Part shown: positions 16,213 through 23,093 of the stretch, piece by piece
Numbering within the stretch: the first letter of the stretch is position 1
How the letters are laid out: each line of letters begins with the position of its first letter
NCBI GenBank assembly: GCA_035509915.1
Contig: DATKIB010000183.1
Span: 1-27,215, forward strand
Reading direction: 5' to 3'
Source of the DNA: Bog-564 sp035509915
GTDB lineage: Bacteria > Actinomycetota > Acidimicrobiia > Acidimicrobiales > UBA8190
DNA: 27,215 nucleotides
Made by a program: the position numbers and the translations under genes
Notes under the pieces: generated by a model
Told to the model about the DNA's origin: nothing
Seen by the model: the letters and a program-made list of their open reading frames with translations, nothing else
Database searches by the model: none

Positions 16213-17415
16213 CTAGACCGCCACCCCGGCCGCCATGGCGCCGGCCAGGTCCGACAGACGGGGGTCGTTGGAGAAGACCTCGATCATCGGCGCCTCGAGG
16301 CCCAGGCGCTTCTGGATCCGCTCGACCTCCAGCTCCTGGTCCCAGAGCACGAGGGTGGCGACCACGCCCGTACCACCGGCGCGAGCCGTGCGGCCCGAAC
16401 GGTGGAGGTAGGCCTTGTGGTCCTCGGGCGGGTCGTAGTGCACCACCACGTCCACGTCAGAGATGTCGAGGCCTCGTGCGGCGACGTCGGTGGCCACCAG
16501 GACTCCGTGACGTCCGCTTGCAAAGGCGTCGAGCGCCTTCTCGCGAGTGGACTGGGGAAGGTCGCCGTGGATCGCACGCGCGCTCACGCGCTCGCGCTCG
16601 AGCTGGGTGACGAGCCGGTCAGCTCCGCGCTTGGTGCGGACGAAGACGAGCACCTTGGATGCTCCGGTGCATATGGCAGCTGCCACCTTCACCTTGTCCA
16701 TCTGGTGGACCTTCAGGAAACGGTGCTCCATCAACTCCACGGTCGGGACGTCGGAGGCGACCTCGTGTCGGACCGGGTCGGCCAGGTGCCGGCGCACGAG
16801 CCGGTGCACGTCACCGTCGAGGGTCGCAGAGAACAACATCGTCTGATGGGCACGCTCGATACGCCGTAACAACCAGTCCACCTGCGGCAGGAAGCCCATG
16901 TCGGCCATCCTGTCCGCCTCGTCGAGGACCACCACCTCGACCTCTCGGACCGAGACCTCGCCGCGCTCGCACAAGTCGATCAACCTTCCCGGGGTGGCGA
17001 TCACCACGTCCACCCCTTTGCGAAGCTTCTTCACCTGGCGATCGATGTCGGCACCGCCGTACACGACCACGACACGGCGGTCCACCGCGGCCGCGAGAGG
17101 CCGCAGGACTTCGGAAACTTGCACCGCGAGCTCGCGAGTCGGCACCAGCACCAGCCCGCGGGGACGGCGCTCAGACCCCCGGCTTACGCGCATCAACAGG
17201 GGCAGCCCGAAGGCAAGTGTCTTCCCCGACCCCGTCTTGGCCTTCCCGCACACATCGCGCCCGGCGATGCCGTCGGGGATCGTGAGAGCCTGGACCTCGA
17301 AGGGGTTGTGGATGCCCTGGGATCCGAGCACCGAGATCAGCTCGGGAGCCACCCCGAGCTCTTGGAATTGGTTGTCGGCTGCGACGCGCGACGGCCGTTC
17401 GGCTGTCGTGGTCAT
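16213..17415 (-). CDS. DEAD-box RNA helicase
   Basis: From the ATG at 17415 the product is 400 residues. Motifs in order: Q-motif (FQELGV, 17-22), Walker A AKTGSGKT (59-66), PTRELA (92-97), TPGR (141-144), DEAD (165-168), SAT (196-198) and the arginine-finger HRSGRTARAG (338-347). It unwinds RNA duplexes, probably for ribosome assembly or mRNA turnover. There is almost no C-terminal extension after the helicase core, so it is a minimal RhlE-like form. A GTG at 17568 would add a basic Lys/Arg-rich tail (AKRRKRRPEK) of 51 residues but has no ribosome-binding site. GAGAAG precedes the ATG. A hairpin lies at the likely 5' end of the mRNA. Confidence 0.93.
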   Translation of the reverse strand: MTTTAERPSRVAADNQFQELGVAPELISVLGSQGIHNPFEVQALTIPDGIAGRDVCGKAKTGSGKTLAFGLPLLMRVSRGSERRPRGLVLVPTRELAVQVSEVLRPLAAAVDRRVVVVYGGADIDRQVKKLRKGVDVVIATPGRLIDLCERGEVSVREVEVVVLDEADRMADMGFLPQVDWLLRRIERAHQTMLFSATLDGDVHRLVRRHLADPVRHEVASDVPTVELMEHRFLKVHQMDKVKVAAAICTGASKVLVFVRTKRGADRLVTQLERERVSARAIHGDLPQSTREKALDAFASGRHGVLVATDVAARGLDISDVDVVVHYDPPEDHKAYLHRSGRTARAGGTGVVATLVLWDQELEVERIQKRLGLEAPMIEVFSNDPRLSDLAGAMAAGVAV

Positions 17416-17590
17416 GCTCTTCTCGCTTTCGCTCTTCTCCGGGCGGCGCTTGCGCCGCTTCGCCAGCCCCCGGGTCGCATAGGACCTCGAGAGCACGGCA
17501 GCCGCCTGTCGGCCGCCTGAGGGTGGGCCCGCCTCGATGATCTGCGAGACCCGTAGCGAAAGGGACACGAAGAGCTGGTGAGGAAGACCC

Positions 17591-17618
17591 CGTGACAGCG
17601 GCCTCTTACCGCGTCACG
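17591..17618 (-). promoter_or_regulatory. Hairpin at the predicted 5' end of the helicase mRNA
   Basis: CGTGACAGCGG and CCGCGTCACG pair over ten bases with one bulged A and a seven-base loop (17602-17608). A minus-strand TAGGAT lies at 17624-17629, so transcription would start at about 17617. The message would begin with this stem and carry a leader of about 200 bases to the ATG at 17415. A 5' stem protects mRNA ends or can be a helicase-sensitive control element. Confidence 0.5.
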
Positions 17619-17623
17619 TGTTC

Positions 17624-17629
17624 ATCCTA
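17624..17629 (-). promoter_or_regulatory. Candidate -10 element for the helicase gene
   Basis: On the minus strand this reads TAGGAT (TANNNT). It is the only good match in the 268-base gap before the helicase. No -35 element is clear. Confidence 0.4.
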
Positions 17630-17671
17630 CCACCACGTAGCTTCGGCGAGGGTCATGAGCTGCCGCGAGGA

Positions 17672-17677
17672 TAGGGT
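17672..17677 (+). promoter_or_regulatory. Candidate -10 element for a leaderless frhB-like mRNA
   Basis: TAGGGT fits TANNNT and sits six bases before the GTG at 17684. No spaced Shine-Dalgarno sequence is needed if the mRNA starts at the codon, though GGTGGG could serve weakly. Confidence 0.4.
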
Positions 17678-17683
17678 GGGCCG

Positions 17684-18808
17684 GTGCCTCCCGAGAAGCC
17701 GCATTGGGCGCACCTGTACACCGAGGTGGTCACGTCGGGGCTATGTACCGGGTGCGCTGGCTGTGTGATCGCCTGCCCGCATGACGTCTTGAAGTACGAC
17801 GACACCGGCGGCGTCTACCGGCCGTGGAAGGTAGAGGAAGACGGCGGGCCCACCGACTGCACCCACGGTGTTCGCGGCTGCACGATGTGCACGCGTGCAT
17901 GCCCCCGCTTTCGAGACTGGGAGCCCGAGATCGACAACTTCCTCTTCGGCAGGGCGCGCACCGCGGAGGAGGTGGCAGGGGTCGCCGACGACATCGTGCT
18001 AGCGCGCGCCACCGATCCGGAAGTGCTCGAGGCCGGCCAGGACGGGGGGCTCGTGTCCGCGATCCTCATTTGGGCGCTGGAGCACGACGTCATCGACGCG
18101 GCCCTCGTTTCCGCGACCGATCGCAACGGCAATTCGCAGAAGGCGGTGCCCTCTGTCGCCCGTACGCGAGCCGACGTCCTGGCGACCGCGGGGTCGCGCT
18201 ACACATATTCCGCGAACCCACTCGCGTACCCCGAAGCGGTCTCCTCCGGCGCCGAGCGGATTGCCCTGGTAGGGATGAGCTGCCAGGCCTCGGTGCCTGC
18301 GGTCATGTCGGCCCGCAAGACCGGCAAGGTCGCGAGGCGCCTGGCCCTCTCGATCGGACTGCTGTGCTCCAAGACGTTCGACGACTCCATCTTCGAAGAG
18401 CTGTTCGAAGCGCGTTACGGGCTGCGGCGCCAGGACATCGCCAAGATCAACATCAAAGGGGTGTTCCAGATCTGGACCACCGACGGCGCTTACCACGAGG
18501 TCCCTCTCAAGGAAGGCCACGAATGGACCCGTGAGGGCTGCAAGCTGTGCCCCGACTTCGCAGCCGAGCACGCTGACATCTCGACCGGCGGCATCGGGGC
18601 GTTCTCGGACTGGACGCTGACGGTGGTGCGCACGGACCAGGGGCGCTCGGTGCTCTCGGGGATGCGCTCCGACGGGGCGGTCGAGACGCGGCCCGCCGAC
18701 GACGATCCCGGCGCAGTGGAGCTGATGCGCAAGCTGGCACGGACGAGCCGCCGGAGGTGGCCGGAATCAGGTGTGCGCGAGCCGGGCCTGCTCCCCACCT
18801 CGGTCTAG
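17684..18808 (+). CDS. F420 hydrogenase/dehydrogenase beta subunit (FrhB)-like iron-sulfur flavoprotein
   Basis: The 374-residue protein starts with two ferredoxin-like 4Fe-4S sites: Cys21, 24, 27, 31 (CxxCxxCxxxCP) and Cys59, 66, 69, 73. The FrhB/FdhB domain follows, with GQDGGLVSAIL (118-128), GMSCQASVPAV and the late CKLCPDFAAEHADIS (Cys286 and Cys289), which is the family's third cysteine pair and flavin/F420 region. Known relatives pass electrons between coenzyme F420, FAD and iron-sulfur clusters. No hydrogenase, formate dehydrogenase or other partner subunit lies beside it, so the redox partner is unknown. It is divergent from the helicase, and the stop is nine bases from the convergent glycosylase gene. 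Confidence 0.87.
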   Translation: MPPEKPHWAHLYTEVVTSGLCTGCAGCVIACPHDVLKYDDTGGVYRPWKVEEDGGPTDCTHGVRGCTMCTRACPRFRDWEPEIDNFLFGRARTAEEVAGVADDIVLARATDPEVLEAGQDGGLVSAILIWALEHDVIDAALVSATDRNGNSQKAVPSVARTRADVLATAGSRYTYSANPLAYPEAVSSGAERIALVGMSCQASVPAVMSARKTGKVARRLALSIGLLCSKTFDDSIFEELFEARYGLRRQDIAKINIKGVFQIWTTDGAYHEVPLKEGHEWTREGCKLCPDFAAEHADISTGGIGAFSDWTLTVVRTDQGRSVLSGMRSDGAVETRPADDDPGAVELMRKLARTSRRRWPESGVREPGLLPTSV

Positions 18809-18817
18809 AGAACGGGC

Positions 18818-19582
18818 TCAGCGAGCCGCTGCGAGCTCGCGGGCGCGAGCGAAGACGTCGTCGAGCATCGCCTCGGTGAGCCTGCCGGTGAAGGTGTTCT
18901 GCTGGCTCGGGTGGTACGAGCACAGGACCACCCTCCCGTCCCCGATCTCCGCCTCGGCCCCGTGCCCGAAGCGCGGACGCGGGCTCACCCCGAGCACACG
19001 GCACAACGCGTCGTGCGCAAACAACCCGAGTGCCACTATCACGCGGACCTCGCCCAGCAGCTCGAGCTCCCGGCGCATGAAGGGCAGGCAGGTGTCGCGC
19101 TCGGCGGTGGTCGGCCGGTTGGCAGGTGGTGCGCAGCGGACCGCTGCCAGCACGTATGCACCTTCGAGCTCGAGGCCGTCGGAGGCCGCCACGCTCGTGG
19201 GTTGATTGGCGAAGCCGGCCCGCCACATCGCGGCGAACAGCCAGTCCCCCGAGCGATCTCCCGTGAAGACACGCCCGGTGCGGTTCCCTCCGTGGGCGGC
19301 GGGCGCCAGACCCACCACGCATACTCGGGCCTCCGGGTCGCCGAAGCCGGGAACCGGCCGCCCCCAGTACTCCTGGTCGGAGAAGGCCGAGCGACGCTGG
19401 CGCGCCACCTGCTCGCGCCAGGTGACGAGCCGCGGGCAGGATCGGCACGAGGTGATCTCGGCGGACAGTCGGGCTAGCCCACGGGCTCGAGCGGCCGGCC
19501 CTGCCCGCAGATCGCGCCCCGAGGCGCGCTGTGCCCGCAGATCGCGCCCCGAGGCGCGCGGTGCCCGCGAGCTGGGCTTCAC
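18818..19582 (-). CDS. udgB: Uracil-DNA glycosylase, family 5 (UdgB type)
   Basis: The 254-residue enzyme removes uracil and some deaminated bases from DNA. The active-site motif GLAPAAHGGNRTGR (91-104) is the family 5 form, with Ala/Gly in place of the usual catalytic Asp or Asn. The second motif HPSQQNTFTGRLT (224-236) also fits. Cys46, Cys49, Cys150 and Cys165 should hold a 4Fe-4S cluster. The GTG start gives an N-terminal extension of about 36 residues with a duplicated RASGRDLRA unit, absent from the core family; an inner start cannot be excluded. A -10 element placed seven bases before the GTG supports it as a leaderless start. The gene is divergent from the phosphatase gene, 25 bases away. 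Confidence 0.9.
   Translation of the reverse strand: MKPSSRAPRASGRDLRAQRASGRDLRAGPAARARGLARLSAEITSCRSCPRLVTWREQVARQRRSAFSDQEYWGRPVPGFGDPEARVCVVGLAPAAHGGNRTGRVFTGDRSGDWLFAAMWRAGFANQPTSVAASDGLELEGAYVLAAVRCAPPANRPTTAERDTCLPFMRRELELLGEVRVIVALGLFAHDALCRVLGVSPRPRFGHGAEAEIGDGRVVLCSYHPSQQNTFTGRLTEAMLDDVFARARELAAAR
19503..19562. repeat. Tandem 30-bp repeat in the 5' end of udgB
   Basis: Two copies of a 30-base unit beginning GCCCGCAGATCGCGCC differ at one base, and a third partial copy begins at 19563. In the minus-strand frame each unit codes ten residues (RASGRDLRA plus Q or G), so the frame is kept. Confidence 0.9.
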
Positions 19583-19589
19583 GACCGAC

Positions 19590-19599
19590 AGCGTACGAT
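19590..19599. promoter_or_regulatory. Overlapping divergent -10 elements (udgB / phosphatase)
   Basis: AGCGTACGAT holds TACGAT on the plus strand (19594-19599), eight bases before the phosphatase GTG at 19608, and TACGCT on the minus strand (19595-19590), seven bases before the udgB GTG at 19582. Both match TANNNT and they share the central TA. Each spacing suits a leaderless mRNA. Confidence 0.55.
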
Positions 19600-19607
19600 G
19601 GCCCGTC

Positions 19608-20252
19608 GTGCCCCCGCGCCGTCAGCCCGGACCCGCCGTCGCGTTCCTCGTTCGTCACGGCCGCACGCCCACTACCGGAGCGGTGCTGCCGGGAAGGGCC
19701 GGTGGACTGCACCTTTCCGACGAGGGCAGAGCTCAGGCGGAGGCGGCCGCAGAGCGGATCTGCGCTCTGCGTCGTCCCCCCGTCGCGGTGTACGCCTCGC
19801 CGCTCGAGCGCGCGATGGAGACGGCGAAGCCGATCGCGTCGCGCCTGGGCCTGCGCGTCCGTGTGGAGCGCGGTCTGCTCGAGTGCGACTTCGGGACATG
19901 GACCGGAGAGGAGTTGCGCAAGCTCCGCCGCAAACGCGAGTGGAGGACGGTCATGCAGCTCCCCAGCGCGTTCACTTTCCCCGGTGGTGAGTCCTTCGCG
20001 CAGATGCAAGCTCGCGTCACCGAATCGATCGACCGTCTGAGCGCGCGCCACGAGGGCCAGTCCTTCGTGGCGGTGTCGCACGCCGACACGATCAAAGCGG
20101 CGATTGCGGCCACCGCCGGCATGCCTCTCGACCTGTTCCAGCGGCTGGTGGTGTCGCCCTGCTCGGTGACGGTCCTCTCGCGGGGTCCGGCGGGATTCCA
20201 TGTGCTGTGCGTCAACTCCACTGCGAACCTCGCAGAGCTGGCGGTGTCGTGA
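19608..20252 (+). CDS. Histidine phosphatase superfamily protein (phosphoglycerate mutase-like)
   Basis: The 214-residue protein has the catalytic FLVRHGRT (13-20, phosphorylated His17), the partner motif YASPLERAMETA, the acidic ECDFGTWTGEELRKL, and the second catalytic His in AVSHADTIKAAI. This set marks a histidine phosphatase, more likely a phosphatase than a mutase. It is the first gene of an actinobacterial trio with DUF3090 and a SCO1664-type protein (Rv2135c-Rv2133c in M. tuberculosis), which lies near mshC there. The GTG at 19608 is used; the frame stays open upstream as antisense of udgB. The stop and the next start share one base (TGATG). Confidence 0.9.
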   Translation: MPPRRQPGPAVAFLVRHGRTPTTGAVLPGRAGGLHLSDEGRAQAEAAAERICALRRPPVAVYASPLERAMETAKPIASRLGLRVRVERGLLECDFGTWTGEELRKLRRKREWRTVMQLPSAFTFPGGESFAQMQARVTESIDRLSARHEGQSFVAVSHADTIKAAIAATAGMPLDLFQRLVVSPCSVTVLSRGPAGFHVLCVNSTANLAELAVS

Positions 20253-20749
20253 TGTCCCCAGCACTGGACCTGGGCGACCTGGAGAGGTTCACGGTAGGGA
20301 CGGAGGGTCCGGTCGGACGCCGTGTGTTCCTCCTGCAATGCCGGGCGAGCGAGGCCGTGCTGACCCTCAAGCTCGAGAAGCAGCAGGTGTCGGTGCTCGC
20401 CGAGTACCTCGATCGTCTGCTCGCCGACCTCGAGACGCCCGAGCAGCTTCCCGTGGCGCCCGATCTCGAGGAGCCGACGGAGCCCCACTGGGCCGTCGGG
20501 ACCCTCGGGGTCACCTACGACGAGGCGCTCGACAGGGTCGTCCTCGTCGCCGAGGAACTGGTGGGAGAGGACGAGGACGGCGACATGGCGCGGTTCATGG
20601 TCACGCGCGAGCAAGCCGCCGCGTTCGCCGCGCGCGCCACCACGCTCGTGGAGGCCGGACGGCCTCCCTGCCCCTTGTGCGGCGGTCCGATCGATCCCTC
20701 CGGACACCAATGCCCCAGGACGAACGGTCACCGGCCGCCCGCCGCCTGA
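20252..20749 (+). CDS. DUF3090 family protein
   Basis: The 165-residue protein matches the DUF3090 pattern of Rv2134c-like proteins: DLERFTVGTEGPVGRRVFLLQC (8-30), LEKQQVSVLAEYLDRLL (41-57), TLGVTYDEALDRVVLVAEEL (84-103), and a closing zinc-knuckle CPLCGGPIDPSGHQCP with Cys140, Cys143, His152 and Cys154. Its biochemical function is not known. The ATG overlaps the phosphatase stop by one base, and its end overlaps the next gene by 40 bases, so all three are probably translated together. An upstream in-frame ATG at 20207 lies inside the phosphatase gene and is not used. Confidence 0.88.
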   Translation: MSPALDLGDLERFTVGTEGPVGRRVFLLQCRASEAVLTLKLEKQQVSVLAEYLDRLLADLETPEQLPVAPDLEEPTEPHWAVGTLGVTYDEALDRVVLVAEELVGEDEDGDMARFMVTREQAAAFAARATTLVEAGRPPCPLCGGPIDPSGHQCPRTNGHRPPAA

Positions 20750-21432
20750 GGGTCCTCGCCACCGGCGAGGTCGAGGTGCTCGGCCGGCTCCCGTGGAGCT
20801 CGAACCGCACCTTCCTCACTACCTGCTGCGCCTCGGGGGACGAGGTGCAGGCGGTCTACAAGCCGAAGATGGGCGAGCGCCGGCTCTGGGACTTCCCCGA
20901 GGCCGTCTACCGGCGAGAGGTCGCCGCGTACGCGTTGTCGGAGATGCTCGGCTGGGGGCTCGTGCCCGAGACGATCGAACGCTCCGAGGCACCATTCGGG
21001 CCGGGTTCGCTCCAGCGCTTCGTCGACAGCGACTTCTCGCAGCATCACTTCACACTCGTGGAGGACCCCGCTCACCACGAGCGGCTGAGGGCGATCTGCG
21101 CGTTCGACGTCGTGGCCAACAACGCTGACCGCAAGAGCGGACACTGTCTCCTCGGCGACGACGGCACGATCTGGGCGATCGACAACGGTTTGTGCTTTCA
21201 CCGCGAGCCGAAGCTGCGCACGGTCATTTGGGAGTTTGCAGGCGAACGCCTGCCAGAGCGTGTGACCGAGGACCTGGACCGGCTGCACGGGCGCCTGCCC
21301 GGTGAGCTTTCGGGCCTGCTCACCGTCGGCGAGATAGAGGCGGTATCGCGGCGAGCACGTGCGCTGGTCGCAGACGGCAGGTTCCCTGTTCCCGACCCCG
21401 ACCGCCACCACTACCCCTGGCCGCTCGTCTGA
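20710..21432 (+). CDS. SCO1664-family protein (PI3/4-kinase or HipA-like fold)
   Basis: The 240-residue protein has kinase-like landmarks: Lys51 in AVYKPKMGERRLWDFP, Glu70 in YRREVAAYAL, the loop FDVVANNADRKSGHCLL (132-148) with Asp140, and the metal site AIDNGLCFH with Asp158. They match the catalytic pattern of the PI3/4-kinase/HipA-like families and the Rv2133c/SCO1664 group. No substrate is known. The ATG at 20710 lies inside DUF3090, a 40-base overlap in another frame. Pairing a likely phosphatase with a likely kinase in one operon suggests a linked phosphorylation cycle; that is inference. Confidence 0.85.
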   Translation: MPQDERSPAARRLRVLATGEVEVLGRLPWSSNRTFLTTCCASGDEVQAVYKPKMGERRLWDFPEAVYRREVAAYALSEMLGWGLVPETIERSEAPFGPGSLQRFVDSDFSQHHFTLVEDPAHHERLRAICAFDVVANNADRKSGHCLLGDDGTIWAIDNGLCFHREPKLRTVIWEFAGERLPERVTEDLDRLHGRLPGELSGLLTVGEIEAVSRRARALVADGRFPVPDPDRHHYPWPLV

Positions 21433-21508
21433 GCAAGGGGCCCGATGAGAGGCCCAGGGGATGGGCAGATCCGGCCGGGTCGGGCTCCCGTCCGGCTGGA
21501 GCGGGTCG

Positions 21509-22051
21509 TCAAGCCTGGGGCACGAACAGCTCCTCGAGGCGACCCGATCCGGCGACCAGGTCCGTCCAGCTTCGGGCGCTCACCGATATATGCGCGAGAG
21601 CGCAGGTGGGATAGGGCTGGAGGCGCATCCGGGACGGCGCGTCTGCATCGGCCACGAGGACGAGCACGAGCTCGGCGAATGCGGGGTTGTGCCCCACCAC
21701 CATCATCGACCTCACCTCGTCCTCGACGCGGCGCAGACGATCGATGACCTCCTCCTCGCTCGCGCTGTACATGTACCGCTCGGTATCGAGCGTCACGTCG
21801 GCGCCGAGCGCGGGCATCACCAGCTCTGCGGTCTCGATCGCCCTCGCGGCAGACGAGGAGACGACCAGCGTCGGCACCGGCGCACCGCGCGAGCGCGCCT
21901 CGGAGAGGAATTGCTGCACCTCCTCGGACTGCCGCCTTCCCCGCTTCGTGAGCGGCCGACTGTGGTCGTCTCCGTCGGGCGAGTCGGCGGCCGCCTTCGC
22001 GTGCCGCAGCACCCAGACGTGGCGCAGGTCGGCGGGCCCGGACAGGGTCAC
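21509..22051 (-). CDS. SixA-type histidine phosphatase
   Basis: The 180-residue protein has the SixA form of the catalytic motif, VLRHAKA (14-20), with RHAK in place of RHGE, and the second His in MVVGHNPAFAEL. VSSSAARAIETAELV lies between them. SixA removes phosphate from histidine phosphotransfer domains in E. coli; actinobacterial relatives act on unknown targets. The start is GTG at 22051. It is convergent with the kinase-like gene, with a gap of 76 bases, and 52 bases downstream of etfA on the same strand. Confidence 0.87.
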   Translation of the reverse strand: MTLSGPADLRHVWVLRHAKAAADSPDGDDHSRPLTKRGRRQSEEVQQFLSEARSRGAPVPTLVVSSSAARAIETAELVMPALGADVTLDTERYMYSASEEEVIDRLRRVEDEVRSMMVVGHNPAFAELVLVLVADADAPSRMRLQPYPTCALAHISVSARSWTDLVAGSGRLEELFVPQA

Positions 22052-22073
22052 GACATTGATGGGGTCACGACAT
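22045..22073. repeat. Direct repeat at the sixA-like start
   Basis: GGGTCACGACAT occurs at 22045-22056 and 22062-22073, a 12-base repeat with a 17-base period. The first copy contains the GTG start of the phosphatase gene on the minus strand. The upstream copy gives a start followed at once by a stop. Confidence 0.7.
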
Positions 22074-22103
22074 GGGTGGGTGCTGCGCCCTTGCCTCGGC
22101 GGT

Positions 22104-23078
22104 TCAGCTGCGAGCCTTGAGCGCCTCGATCAACTTCGGCACGACCTTGTGGACGTCGCCGACTATGCCGAGGTCCGCGATCGAGAAGATCGGGGCGTCC
22201 TGGTCCTTGTTTATGGCGACGATGTTCTTGGCGCCCTTCATCCCTACCATGTGCTGCGTCGCTCCCGAGATACCACAGGCGATGTAGAGGGTGGGCTTCA
22301 CCGTCTTGCCCGTCTGTCCGACCTGGTGCGAGTAGGGCACCCATCCTGCGTCGACGATCGCGCGGCTTGCCCCGGCGGCACCCTTGAGGAGCTTTGCGAG
22401 CTCTTCGACCATCGCGTAGTTCTCGGCCGAGCCGAGGCCTCGCCCACCCGATACGACGACATCGGCCTCGTCGAGCTTCGGGCCGCTCTGCTCCTCGACG
22501 TGGCGCTCGATCACCGTGGCGCTGTTTGTGGCCCCGAGATCGGTGGGGGCGGCAGCCGGCTGGACCTGCGCTGCCCCCGCGCCCGCCGGCTCGGCGCTGA
22601 ACGACTTGGCCCGCACCACGAAGATCCAGGGCTTCTCGCCGGTCAGGTGGGCGGTGGCCACCTGAGTGCCCCCGAAGATCCCGTGCTGGGAGAGCACGTC
22701 TTCTCCCTCGACACCGAGGCCCACGACGTTCGTGATGACCGGCAGGTCGAGGCGCGCCGACAGCCTCCCGGCGATGTCGCGGCCGTCGTAGGTGGCGGGG
22801 ACCAGGATCGCGTCGGGCCGGTTGCCGGAGGCGACGAGCGCCGCGATCGCAGCCGCCACCGGTGGACCGGGCAGGGCCTCGCCGATGTCGCCGATGTCGT
22901 AGAGGGTGTTAGCGCCGTAGTCCCCGAGAGTTGCCGCAGCCTCGGAGGTGCCCGGGCCCCATCCGACAGCCTCCACGGTGGGCGCCATGGACCGCGCTTG
23001 GGTCAGCAGTTCCAAGGTGGTGCTGATCGGTACGCCGTTCGCGCTCTCGGCGAGGACCCAGATCTTCTCGATGGACAT
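22104..23078 (-). CDS. etfA: Electron transfer flavoprotein alpha subunit
   Basis: The 324-residue protein has the N-terminal ETF domain and the C-terminal FAD-binding domain. The signature DAGWVPYSHQVGQTGKTVKP, followed by YIACGISGATQHMVGMKG and VAINKDQDAPIF, binds FAD in EtfA. The FAD-bearing alpha subunit pairs with EtfB to carry electrons from acyl-CoA and related dehydrogenases to the respiratory chain. The ATG start follows AGGAGCC at nine bases. It is 15 bases after the etfB stop, in the order gdpD-etfB-etfA. Confidence 0.95.
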   Translation of the reverse strand: MSIEKIWVLAESANGVPISTTLELLTQARSMAPTVEAVGWGPGTSEAAATLGDYGANTLYDIGDIGEALPGPPVAAAIAALVASGNRPDAILVPATYDGRDIAGRLSARLDLPVITNVVGLGVEGEDVLSQHGIFGGTQVATAHLTGEKPWIFVVRAKSFSAEPAGAGAAQVQPAAAPTDLGATNSATVIERHVEEQSGPKLDEADVVVSGGRGLGSAENYAMVEELAKLLKGAAGASRAIVDAGWVPYSHQVGQTGKTVKPTLYIACGISGATQHMVGMKGAKNIVAINKDQDAPIFSIADLGIVGDVHKVVPKLIEALKARS

Positions 23079-23093
23079 CGGTCTTGGCTCCTG

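Noticed and set aside
17486..17500. CGAGAGCACGGC near the helicase start, similar to the repeats at 13298
   Set aside because: Single copy in codon-biased sequence; no context links the two sites.
17416..17568. Upstream GTG start for the helicase giving a Lys/Arg-rich tail
   Set aside because: No ribosome-binding site precedes the GTG, while GAGAAG precedes the ATG at 17415; kept only as an alternative.
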